In this document: positions 56,998-64,000 of the stretch, one piece after another | How the letters are laid out: each line of letters starts with the position of its first letter | How positions within the stretch are numbered: the stretch's first letter is position 1 | Assembly (NCBI GenBank): GCA_963966185.1 | Contig: CAWZYM010000212.1 | Coordinates: 124,001-188,000, forward strand | Source: Rhabditoides inermis | Lineage: Eukaryota; Nematoda; Chromadorea; Rhabditida; Rhabditidae | DNA length: 64,000 nt | Direction: 5' to 3' | Position numbers and translations under genes: made by a program | The notes under the pieces: model-generated | The model's database searches: none | Seen by the model: the letters and a program-made list of their open reading frames with translations, nothing else | What the model was told of the DNA's origin: nothing

Positions 56998-57177
56998 GTC
57001 GACTCCGTCCCTGCTCTGCCGATGGCTACCTTCAGGCAGAATGGACCTCGTGAGCCACTCCATCGTTTCTCTCACCACTCTCCACCTACAACACACACTC
57101 TCACTCTCTCTCATTCTTTCTCACGCAACGCCTTACTAACATGATTATCAATCAGAGAAACAATTCTAATCAGTGAA

Positions 57178-57229
57178 GAATACATGTCTGTGAAGAATAG
57201 TATGAATACATGTCTGTGAAGAATAGTAT
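57178..57229 (+). repeat. 26-bp tandem duplication, insert copy 1 only
   Basis: A 26-bp unit starting GAATACATGTCTG and ending GAATAGTAT occurs twice back to back (57178-57203, 57204-57229). It lies in the 95-bp segment missing from insert copy 2. Confidence 0.9.
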
Positions 57230-57807
57230 AGTCAAGTGACTACCGTACCCTCATAGTCAATGAGAGTTGTTCTGGTATTGTCGGAATGGAGTGTTATCAA
57301 TGTTATGATCATCGAACACACTGGTTAGTGTCACAGGGAAACAGTGCGAGATGCCGCTCCCTGATAACACCTTGTTGGAACGAACATTCTTGTCACGAAA
57401 AAAATGTTTTCAGAGAGATCATTCAGGCAAATCACTAACTGAAAATAGATCCATGTTGTAGATCTAATGATAAGAAGACTGCCCATATGTGATTGTAGGG
57501 AGTTATCTTTTGAAGGAACGGAGATATGATAGATTATAATTTTGTATTGCACCCATTTGGTGACAGATTGTGTTCAGCCGGTAGGAGAGAGTGAGTTTAC
57601 GATAGGCAAGTATGGTCGACTCGATGCAAGAGAGCGTGTAACTGCGGATATACCAGATGCGTGAGGAATAGAGAACATGTGCTATAGAAGAGTACATAGA
57701 CTGACGTATCAGACATGCTAGTGTAGGTGTATTGTAACAAGGTGGAAGCGATCAATGTGTGCGGCGAGATGTGCTGCGACCAGTGTGATGTCCCCTCAAG
57801 CGAACTG

Positions 57808-57828
57808 GCGCGTCGCCAAGTGACGCGC
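57808..57828. other. GC-rich hairpin in insert copy 1
   Basis: Perfect 7-bp arms GCGCGTC and GACGCGC around the loop GCCAAGT. The same hairpin is at 61206-61226 in copy 2. It is a CpG-rich spot in an otherwise CpG-poor window. It could be a cruciform/RNA hairpin or part of a protein-binding site. Confidence 0.5.
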
Positions 57829-57855
57829 GGTAATTGATTGGGTCACACCGCTTGT

Positions 57856-57895
57856 GCTTGAATGCAACAGTGTTGCTTGAATGCAACAGTGTTGC
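57856..57895. promoter_or_regulatory. Tandem near-palindromic operator-like motif, copy 1
   Basis: A 19-bp unit, GCTTGAATGCAACAGTGTT, is repeated twice in tandem. Each repeat contains GCAACA-G-TGTTGC, six-base inverted arms about a single centre base, at 57864-57876 and 57883-57895. The two sites are 19 bp apart, close to two helical turns. This geometry suits a dimeric DNA-binding protein. It lies 43-74 bp upstream of the TATA-like box. Confidence 0.45.
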
Positions 57896-57937
57896 GGAAC
57901 AGAAACGAACGTTGCAGCAGCCGCGTGAAAACGGCGC

Positions 57938-57943
57938 TATATA
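57938..57943 (+). promoter_or_regulatory. TATA-like box in insert copy 1
   Basis: TATATA in the context GGCGCTATATACACC stands at the edge between GC-rich and AT-rich sequence. About 30 bp downstream the sequence is TAATACAACAACATT, and GTAAGT follows at 57987. The arrangement would start + strand transcription towards the satellite at 58034. Inferred from spacing only. Confidence 0.3.
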
Positions 57944-57986
57944 CACCTCATTTTTAAAAGCTAATACAACAACATTAAAAGCAAAA

Positions 57987-57992
57987 GTAAGT
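57987..57992 (+). promoter_or_regulatory. Donor-like splice site GTAAGT, copy 1
   Basis: AAAA/GTAAGTA matches the eukaryotic 5' splice-site consensus after the exon side. It lies about 50 bp downstream of the TATA-like box and 42 bp before the satellite resumes. A chance match is quite possible. Confidence 0.2.
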
Positions 57993-58033
57993 ACTGAACA
58001 TATTCAGATAGAGAGTTTTCATCGGATCCCAAT

Positions 58034-59478
58034 GAATCTACACAATGAGTTTAAAATCTACACAACGAGTTGAGAAACTACACAATGGTTTTAAAATCTA
58101 CACAATGAGTTTAAAATCCACACAATGAGTTTAGAATCTAAACAATGAGTTTGAAATCTACACAATGAGTTCAGAATTTACACAATGAGTTCAGAATCTA
58201 CACAATGAGTTCAGAATCTACACAATGAGTTCAGAATCTACACAATGAGTTTAGAATCTACACAATGGTTTCAGAATCTACACAGTGGTTACAGAATCTA
58301 CACAATGAGTTTAGAATCTACACAATTGTTTCAGAATCTACACAATGGTTTCAGAATCTACAAAATGATTTCAGAAACTACACATGAGTTTGAAATCTAC
58401 ACATTGAGTTCAAATTCTACACAATGAGTTTAGAATCTACACAATGGTTTCAAAATCTACAAAATGAGTTTAAAGTCTACACAATGAGTTGAGAAACTAC
58501 ACAATGATTTCAGAATCTACACAATGAGTTTAAATCTACACAATGAGTTTAGAATTTACACAATGAGTTTAGAATCTACACAATGGTTTCAAAATCTACA
58601 CAATGAGTATAAAATCTACACAATGAGTTTAGAAACTACACAATGAGTTCAAAATCTACACAATGAGTTTAGAATCTACACATTTGTTTTAGAATCTACA
58701 CAATGGTTTCAGAATCTACACAATGAGTTAGAATCTACACAGTGAGTTTAGAATCTACACAATGAGTTTAGAATCTACACAATGGTTTCAAAATCTACAC
58801 AATGAGTTTGAAATCTACACAATGAGTTTAAAATCTACACAATGTTTTCAGAATCTACACAATGGTTTCAGAATCTACACAATGAGTTTGAAATCTACAC
58901 AATGAGTTCAGAGTCTACACAATGAGTTCAGAATCTACACAATGAGTCAGAATCTACACAATGAGTTCAAAATCTACACAATGAGTTTAGAATCTACATA
59001 GTGAGTTTAGAATCTACACAATGAGTTTAGAATCTACACAATGGTTTCAAAATCTACACAATGAGTAAAAAATCTACACAATGAGTTTAGAATCTACACA
59101 TTGAGTTCAAAATCTACACAATGAGTTTAGAATCTACACAATGGTTTCAAAATCTACACAATGGTTACAGAATCTACACAATGAGTTTAGAATCTACACA
59201 ATTGTTTCAGAATCTACACAATGGTTTCAGAAACTACACAATGAGTTTGAAATCTACACAATGAGTTCAAAATCTACACAATGAGTTTAAAATCTACACA
59301 ATGAGTTTAGAATCTACACAATGGTTTCAAAATCTACACAATGAGTATAAAATCTACACAATGAGTTTAGAAACTACACATTGAGTTCAAAATCTACACA
59401 ATGAGTTTAGAATCTACACAATGGTTTCAGAATCTACACAATGGTTACAGAATCTACACAATGAGTTTAGAATCTACA
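58034..59478 (+). repeat. Satellite block between insert copies 1 and 2t
   Basis: 20-mer array restarting with GAATCTACA and then GAGTTTAAAATC, ACAACGAGTTGAG. The first 200 bp is identical or nearly so to the satellite after insert copy 2 (61441 onward). The last about 900 bp resembles the satellite before insert copy 1, including the rare CATTTGTTTTAG unit (56039 / 58681). So the inserts sit inside a larger repeated unit. Confidence 0.97.
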
Positions 59479-59621
59479 GTACAGTCAGAGAAATGTGAGC
59501 CGCATGTGCCACGTGGCCCACGTGGTCCACGTTGTGCCATGCTCTCGTTTCTCTCCCCACACTCTACGTGAGACACACTCTCTCATCACGTCTACTCCTC
59601 TTTCATGTCTCGTGCTCTCTA
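59479..59621 (+). mobile_element. Truncated insert copy (143 bp)
   Basis: Head of the insert from GTACAGTCAGAG to CTCTCTAG, then an abrupt return to satellite (GTTTCAAAATC). It keeps the paired CACGTG boxes and the CTACGTG and TTTCATGTC variants of copy 2, so it derives from copy 2 rather than copy 1. Confidence 0.85.
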
Positions 59622-60057
59622 GGTTTCAAAATCTACACAATGAGTAAAAAATCTACACAATGAGTTTAGAATCTACACATTGAGTTCAAAATCTACACAA
59701 TGAGTTTAGAATCTACACAATGGTTTCAAAATCTACACAATGGTTACAGAATCTACACAATGAGTTTAGAATCTACACAATTGTTTCAGAATCTACACAA
59801 TGGTTTCAGAAACTACACAATGAGTTTGAAATCTACACAATGAGTTCAAAATCTACACAATGTCTACACAATGAGTACAATGAGTTTAGAATCTACACAA
59901 TGGTTTCAAAATCTACACAATGAGTATAAAATCTACACAATGAGTTTAGAAACTACACATTGAGTTCAAAATCTACACAATGAGTTTAGAATCTACACAA
60001 TGGTTTCAGAATCTACACAATGGTTACAGAATCTACACAATGAGTTTAGAATCTACA
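59622..60057 (+). repeat. Satellite block before insert copy 2
   Basis: About 436 bp of 20-mers, a near copy of 59042-59478. It includes disrupted units near 59861-59882 and ends with GAATCTACA at 60049-60057. Confidence 0.95.
60049..60057 (+). repeat. 9-bp direct repeat, left of insert copy 2
   Basis: GAATCTACA precedes the insert and recurs at 61432-61440 after it, exactly as for copy 1. Either an ancestral 9-bp target duplication carried along with amplification, or a coincidence of unit boundaries. Confidence 0.5.
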
Positions 60058-60088
60058 GTACAGTCAGAGAAATGTGAGCCGCATGTGC

Positions 60089-60103
60089 CACGTGGCCCAC
60101 GTG
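60089..60103. promoter_or_regulatory. Paired CACGTG palindromes in insert copy 2
   Basis: CACGTG at 60089-60094 and 60098-60103, with another at 60215-60220. Positions match copy 1 except that the 56870 site is mutated here. Confidence 0.45.
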
Positions 60104-60899
60104 GTCCACGTTGTGCCATGCTCTCGTTTCTCTCCCACACTCTACGTGAGACACACTCTCTCATCACGTCTACTCCTCTTTCATGTCTCGTGCTCTCTAG
60201 TCCTCTCTAGTCCTCACGTGTCTGGACGCTCCGCAGTCACACTCTATCTCGCATCGAGTCTCGATCGAGAGTCGACTCCGTCCCTGCTCTGCCAATGGCT
60301 ACCTTCAGGCAGAATGGATCTCGTGAGCCACTCCATCGTTTCTCTCACCACTCTTCACCTACAACACACACTCTCACTCTCTCTCATTCTTTCTCACGCA
60401 ACGCCTTACTAACATGATTATCAATCAGAGAAACAAAAAAATGAGAGTTGTTCTGGTATTGTCGGAATGGAGTGTTATCAATGTTATGATCATCGAACAC
60501 ACTGGTTAGTGTCACAGGGAAACAGTGCGAGATGCCGCTCCCTGATAACACCTTGTTGGAACGAACATTCTTGTCACATAAAAAATGTTTTCAGAGAGAT
60601 CATTCAGGCAAATCACTAACTGAAAATAGATCCATGTTGTAGATCTAATGATAAGAAGACTGCCCATATGTGATTGTAGGGAGTTATCTTTTGAAGGAAC
60701 GGAGATATGATAGATTATAATTTTGTATTGCACCCATTTGGTGACAGATTGTGTTCAGCCAGTAGGAGAGAGTGAGTTTACGATAGGCAAGTATGGTCGA
60801 CTCGATGCAAGAGAGCGTGTAACTGCGGATATACCAGATGCGTGAGGAATAGAGAACATGTGCTATAGAAGAGTACATAGACTGACGTATCAGACATGC

Positions 60900-61116
60900 C
60901 CGTCAAGTCAAGTGACTACCGTACCCTTCTAGCCAATGGGAGAGTGACAAGAATACAGTGAACGCTGTGAGGGCGATGCATCCAGACCACCCCTCATTAC
61001 CCTGTTTCTGGCAGGTGAGAGCTGGATACATACTTGCGACTGCTACCGTACCCTTCTACCAGCTATGTTTAAACACTAGTAGTGGTGATGAATGAAACAT
61101 GTAGTTCAATCAGAAG
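60900..61116 (+). other. 217-bp segment specific to insert copy 2
   Basis: Present between AGACATGC and TAGTGTAGG, where copy 1 has nothing. It contains CTACCGTACCCTTCTA twice (60916-60931 and 61043-61058). The 21 bases at 60907-60927 also occur in copy 1 at 57231-57251, inside that copy's own private 95 bp. It could be a small mobile sequence or the remains of a longer ancestral insert. Confidence 0.7.
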
Positions 61117-61205
61117 TAGTGTAGGTGTATTGTAACAAGGTGGAAGCGATCAATGTGTGCGGCGAGATGTGCTGCGACCAGTGTGATGTCCCCTCAAGCG
61201 AACTG

Positions 61206-61226
61206 GCGCGTCGCCAAGTGACGCGC
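61206..61226. other. GC-rich hairpin in insert copy 2
   Basis: Arms GCGCGTC / GACGCGC around GCCAAGT, identical to 57808-57828. Confidence 0.5.
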
Positions 61227-61253
61227 GGTAATTGATTGGGTCACACCGCTTGT

Positions 61254-61293
61254 GCTTGAATGCAACAGTGTTGCTTGAATGCAACAGTGTTGC
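61254..61293. promoter_or_regulatory. Tandem near-palindromic motif, copy 2
   Basis: Two GCAACA-G-TGTTGC near-palindromes at 61262-61274 and 61281-61293, unchanged from copy 1. Confidence 0.45.
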
Positions 61294-61335
61294 GGAACAG
61301 AAACGAACGTTGCAGCAGCCGCGTGAAAACGGCGC

Positions 61336-61341
61336 TATATA
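61336..61341 (+). promoter_or_regulatory. TATA-like box in insert copy 2
   Basis: TATATA in the same context as 57938-57943. GTAAGT follows at 61385-61390, and the satellite resumes at 61432. Confidence 0.3.
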
Positions 61342-61431
61342 CACCTCATTTTTAAAAGCTAATACAACAACATTAAAAGCAAAAGTAAGTACTGAACATA
61401 TTCAGATAGAGAGTTTTCATCGGATCCCAAT

Positions 61432-63529
61432 GAATCTACACAATGAGTTTAAAATCTACACAACGAGTTGAGAAACTACACAATGGTTTTAAAATCTTCA
61501 CAATGAGTTTAAAATCCACACAATGAGTTTAGAATCTAAACAATGAGTTTGAAATCTACACAATGAGTTCAGAATTTACACAATGAGTTCAGAATCTACA
61601 CAATGAGTTCAGAATCTACACAATGAGTTCAGAATCTACACAATGAGTTTAGAATCTACACAGTGAGTTTAGAATCTACACAATGAGTTTAAAATCTACA
61701 AAATGAGTTTAAAATCTACACAATGAGTTGAGAAATTACACAATGATTTCAAAATCTACAAAATGAGTTCAAAATCTACACAATGAGTTTAGAATCTACA
61801 CAATTGTTTCAGAATCTACACAATGGTTTCAGAATCTACACAATGAGTTTGAAATCTACACAATGAGTTCAAAATCTACACAATGAGTTTAAAATCTACA
61901 CAATGGTTTCAAAATCTACAAAAGGAGTTTAAAATCTACACAGTGAGTTTAGAAACTACACATTGAGTTCAAAATCTACACAATGAGTTTAGAATCTACA
62001 CAATGAGTATGAAATCTACACAAAGAGTTTAGAATCTACACAATGAGTTCAAAATCTACACAATGAATTTAGAATCTACACAATGGTTTCAGAATCTACA
62101 GAATGAGTTTATAATCTACAGAATGAGTTTAGAATCCACATAATGGTTTTAAAATCTACACAATGAGTTTAAAATCTACACAGTGAGTTTAGAATCTACA
62201 CAATGAGTTCAGAATCTACACAATGAGTTCAGAATCTACACAATGGTTTTAAAAATTACACAATGGTTTCAAAATCTACACAATGAGTTCAAAATCTACA
62301 CAATGAGTTTAGAATCTACACAATGAGTTTAGAATCTACACAATGGTTTCAGAACCTACACAATGGTTTCAGAAACTACACATGAGTTTGAAATCTACAC
62401 AATGAGTTCAAGTTCTTTACAATTAGTTTAGAAACTACACAATGATTTCAAAATCTACACAATGAGTTTGAAATCTACACAATGAGTTTAGAATCTACAC
62501 AATGAGTTTAGAATCTACACAATGGTTTCAAAATCTACACAATGAGTATAAAATCTACACAATGAGTTTAGAATCTACACATTGAGTTCAAAATCTACAC
62601 AATGAGTTTAGAATCTACACAATGGTTTCAGAATCTACAAAATGAGTTTAAAGCCTACACATTGAGTTGAGAAACCACAAAATGAGTTTGAAATCTACAC
62701 AATGAGTTGAAAAACTACACAATGATTTCAAAATCTACACAATGAGTTTAAAGTTTACACAATGAGTTTAGAATTAAAACAATGAGTTTGAAATCTACAT
62801 AATGGTTTCAGAATCTACACAATGAGTTTGAAATCTACACAATGAGTTTTAGAATCTACACAACGAGTTGAGAAACTACACAATGGTTTTAAAATCTACA
62901 CAATGAGTTTAAAATCCACACAATGAGTTTAGAATCTAAACAATGAGTTTGAAATCTACACAATGAGTTCAGAATTTACACAATGAGTTCAGAATCTACA
63001 CAATGAGTTCAGAATCTACACAATGAGTTCAGAATCTACACAATGAGTTTAGAATCTACACAGTGAGTTTAGAATCTACACAATGAGTTTAAAATCTACA
63101 AAATGAGTTTAAAATCTACACAATGAGTTGAGAAACTACACAATGATTTCAAATCTACAAAATGAGTTTAAAATCTACACAATGAGTTGAGAAACTACAC
63201 AATGATTTCAAAATCTACACAATGAGTTTAAAATCTACACAATGAGTAAAAAATCTACACAAAGAGTTTAGAATCTACACAATGAGTTCAAAATCTACAC
63301 AATGAGTTTAGAATCTACACAATTGTTTCAGAATCTACAAAAGGAGTTTAAAATCTACACAGTGAGTTCAGAATCTACACAATGAGTTTAGATTCTACAC
63401 AATGGTTTCAAAATCTACACAATGAGTATGAAATCTACACAAAGAGTTTAGAATCTACACAATGAGTTTAGAATCTACACAATGGTTTCAAAATCTACAC
63501 AATGAGTATAAAATCTACACAATGAGTTG
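61432..63529 (+). repeat. Terminal satellite block and array edge
   Basis: 20-mer array with many edge variants (AAAAGGAG, CACAAAGAG, CTTTACAATTAG, GAATCCACATAATGG). A run starting at ACAACGAGTTGAG (61460) recurs at 62860, a 1,400-bp offset held for about 200 bp. The last unit reads ATAAAATCTACACAATGAG and then TTG, before non-repetitive DNA starts at about 63530. Confidence 0.97.
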
Positions 63530-63839
63530 CCTTGAAAAGTGCATACTACCTTTGCTTCTCCCCCTTTTTTGTACTGAATATAATTTATAGATGTGTTAAG
63601 TGAGACTATGTCTGTCATTAGAACACAATCAATATACCAGTTCTTATTTGCCGTTATTAAAAAGTCTAATTCTCATACCTCGTGTCGAAAGGCTCAAATC
63701 CTTGGTTAAGGGTGAAATCTAATTACCCTCTCCCCTTTCAACTATATTGTGTAATGGAGGTGGCAGAAAGAGAGCAATAGTAGTTACATTGTTGTCAGTC
63801 GTTATAGTCATTATAGTGCAAAATCGAGAGAAAAACACC

Positions 63840-64000
63840 ATGTCATTATACGACATTGTTATAAAAATACAATGTCAGATAGCGTACAGTATACAATCCA
63901 TTTCAGTCTCGTCGGGCAGTGAGATCCCCGAGAAGCCGAAGAAGAAGGCCAAGATGCAGAAAGAGAGCAATAGTAGTTACATTGTTTGTCAGTCGTTATA
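63840..64000 (+). CDS. Possible 5' part of an unknown gene, runs off the window
   Basis: From ATG at 63840 (context AACACCATG, with A at -3 as in the Kozak consensus) the frame stays open for 53 complete codons to the window edge. Upstream it is open back to a TAA at 63720, so 92 codons lack a stop. The predicted N-terminus begins MSLYDIVIK and contains a basic stretch, EKPKKKAKMQK, at residues 31-41 that resembles a nuclear-localisation-like lysine cluster. Codons in 63909-63959 end mostly in G or C, unlike the AT-rich flanks. An alternative is a spliced exon starting after the acceptor-like TTTCAG at 63901-63906. Against coding: the frame passes through the 44-bp direct repeat, whose other copy is read in a different frame. 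No family recognised; chance is quite possible. Confidence 0.22.
   Translation, partial: MSLYDIVIKIQCQIAYSIQSISVSSGSEIPEKPKKKAKMQKESNSSYIVCQSL
63852..63876. other. Small hairpin in the flank
   Basis: Perfect 8-bp arms GACATTGT and ACAATGTC around a 9-base AT loop (TATAAAAAT). It lies within the possible reading frame. It might be a remnant of a small inverted-repeat element; no target duplication was identified. Confidence 0.4.

Larger units (their letters stand above)
56784..58033 (+). mobile_element. Non-satellite insert, long copy 1 (1,250 bp)
   Basis: Sequence unrelated to the 20-mer and of clearly higher GC content. It begins GTACAGTCAGAG and ends CGGATCCCAAT. It recurs at 60058-61431 and, truncated, at 59479-59621. 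In order it holds CACGTG boxes, a CT-rich stretch (about 57050-57125), a 26-bp tandem duplication, a mixed-composition middle, a GC hairpin, a tandem near-palindrome and a TATA-like / GTAAGT pair. The ends show no terminal inverted repeat, no TG...CA LTR ends and no poly-A, and no transposase is encoded. A non-autonomous element or captured genomic fragment is possible; the class is not determined. It carries 57164-57258 (95 bp), absent from copy 2. Confidence 0.6.
59042..60200 (+). repeat. About 580-bp tandem duplication across satellite and insert head
   Basis: The stretch starting GGTTTCAAAATC, GAGTAAAAAATC at 59042 restarts at 59622, 580 bp later. Each copy contains about 436 bp of satellite followed by about 143 bp of insert head ending CTCTCTAG (59621 / 60200). 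A single tandem duplication with breakpoints at a satellite GG and at that TAG explains the truncated insert. One internal scar is visible near 59861-59882, where units read CAATGTCTACAC and GAGTACAATGAG. Confidence 0.85.
60058..61431 (+). mobile_element. Non-satellite insert, long copy 2 (1,374 bp)
   Basis: Nearly identical to copy 1 in three blocks: 60058-60436 (offset about 3,274), 60441-60899 (offset 3,181) and 61117-61431 (offset 3,398). It lacks the 95-bp segment of copy 1, replaced by a short A run after AGAAACAA. It carries 217 bp (60900-61116) that copy 1 lacks. Same ends and same satellite phase as copy 1. Short open frames are shared with copy 1 but have no recognisable domain. Confidence 0.6.
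63530..64000. other. Non-repetitive flank beyond the satellite
   Basis: No 20-mers occur here. It has a C/T-rich stretch ending in a T run (63553-63570), AT-rich sequence, then the direct repeat, hairpin and open frame listed separately. A short GC-rich stretch (63907-63955) stands out from its AT-rich surroundings. Confidence 0.9.
63763..64000 (+). repeat. Direct repeat 193 bp apart, second copy cut by window end
   Basis: The sequence from GCAGAAAGAGAGCAATAG to GTCAGTCGTTATA occurs at 63763-63806 and at 63956-64000. The only difference is one extra T (ATTGTT against ATTGTTT). The spacing suggests a tandem unit of about 193 bp, of which only the start of the second copy is inside the window. 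Confidence 0.85.

Noticed and set aside
56837..57139. Open frame of 100 codons at the insert head (112 codons at 60074-60412)
   Set aside because: Composition follows the CT-rich DNA (Leu/Ser/His/Thr rich), its start differs between copies because of a one-base indel, and no domain is visible.
57331..57946. Minus-strand frames of 64-73 codons in the inserts (57331-57552, 57503-57697, 57752-57946 and copies at 60512-61344)
   Set aside because: Short, overlapping, no recognisable domain. Conservation between copies is expected from recent duplication and gives no evidence of selection.
56784..58033. Solo LTR of a retrotransposon
   Set aside because: The TATA-like box and length would fit, but the ends are GTACAG...CCAAT rather than TG...CA, and 9 bp is not the usual 4-6 bp target duplication.
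56784..58033. rDNA spacer or rRNA fragment
   Set aside because: No stretch resembling conserved rRNA sequence was recognised in the insert.
57834..58073. Plus-strand frame of 79 codons (copy at 61232-61471)
   Set aside because: It crosses the tandem operator-like repeat, the TATA-like box and the insert/satellite junction and ends in satellite, so a protein is unlikely.
1..63529. CRISPR array
   Set aside because: Repeats are contiguous with no unique spacers, the unit is 20 bp and there are no cas genes; this is satellite DNA.
1..63529. Telomeric repeat array
   Set aside because: The unit has no G-rich TTAGGG-like core, G and C are equal in number, and the array ends in non-repetitive DNA inside the window. 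Subtelomeric location is not excluded.
63691..63701. tRNA/SINE B-box-like GGCTCAAATCC
   Set aside because: It resembles the GGTTCRANNCC box at most positions, but no A box at suitable distance and no cloverleaf could be drawn around it.

Overview
The window is almost entirely one eukaryotic satellite DNA. About 60.7 kb of the 64 kb (roughly 3,000 units) is a head-to-tail array of a 20-bp repeat, consensus GAATCTACACAATGAGTTTA, always in the same orientation. The left part of the unit (AATCTACACAATG) is nearly invariant. The right part occurs in a few recurring versions (GAGTTTA, GAGTTCA, GAGTATA, GGTTTCA). No prokaryotic gene, operon, rRNA, tRNA or recognised protein gene is present. The lineage cannot be named from the sequence; an AT-rich (about 30% GC) homogenised satellite with higher-order repeats fits a (peri)centromeric, subtelomeric or other heterochromatic block.

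The array is built hierarchically, and stretches of tens to hundreds of 20-mers are themselves repeated. From left to right: 3,175-bp higher-order repeats (HOR-A, about 1-9745); a mixed zone with a 1,996-bp duplication (9746-14430); an 1,796/1,595-bp family (HOR-B, 14431-19800 and again 22795-29640) with local 678-, 637- and about 300-bp tandem duplications; a 1,680-bp family (HOR-C, about 19800-22200 and 29640-33980); 1,161 + 800-bp composite units (33987-38150); a very large unit seen three times (about 38295-41551, 42807-47613, 48164-52970; offsets 4,099 and 5,357 bp); and a less regular edge zone (52971-56783 and the satellite further right).

Near the right edge the satellite is interrupted by a non-satellite element of higher GC content, here called the insert. 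There are two long copies (56784-58033 and 60058-61431) and one truncated copy (59479-59621). All three start at the same base of the 20-mer. Both long copies are bounded by the same 9-bp satellite piece, GAATCTACA. Insert and flanking satellite were amplified together. The inserts carry CACGTG boxes, a 7-bp-stem GC hairpin, two tandem copies of a near-palindrome (GCAACA-G-TGTTGC), a TATA-like box and a GTAAGT donor-like site pointing into the downstream satellite. A promoter or transcription-unit reading is possible but unproven.

The array ends at about 63529. The last 470 bp is non-repetitive flank with a direct repeat 193 bp apart, a small hairpin and a reading frame that runs off the window. 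The frame has no stop for 92 codons, with an ATG at 63840 in good context, and is the only weak candidate for a real gene. Open frames inside the satellite are by-products of reading three 20-mers as 20 codons and are not annotated as genes.
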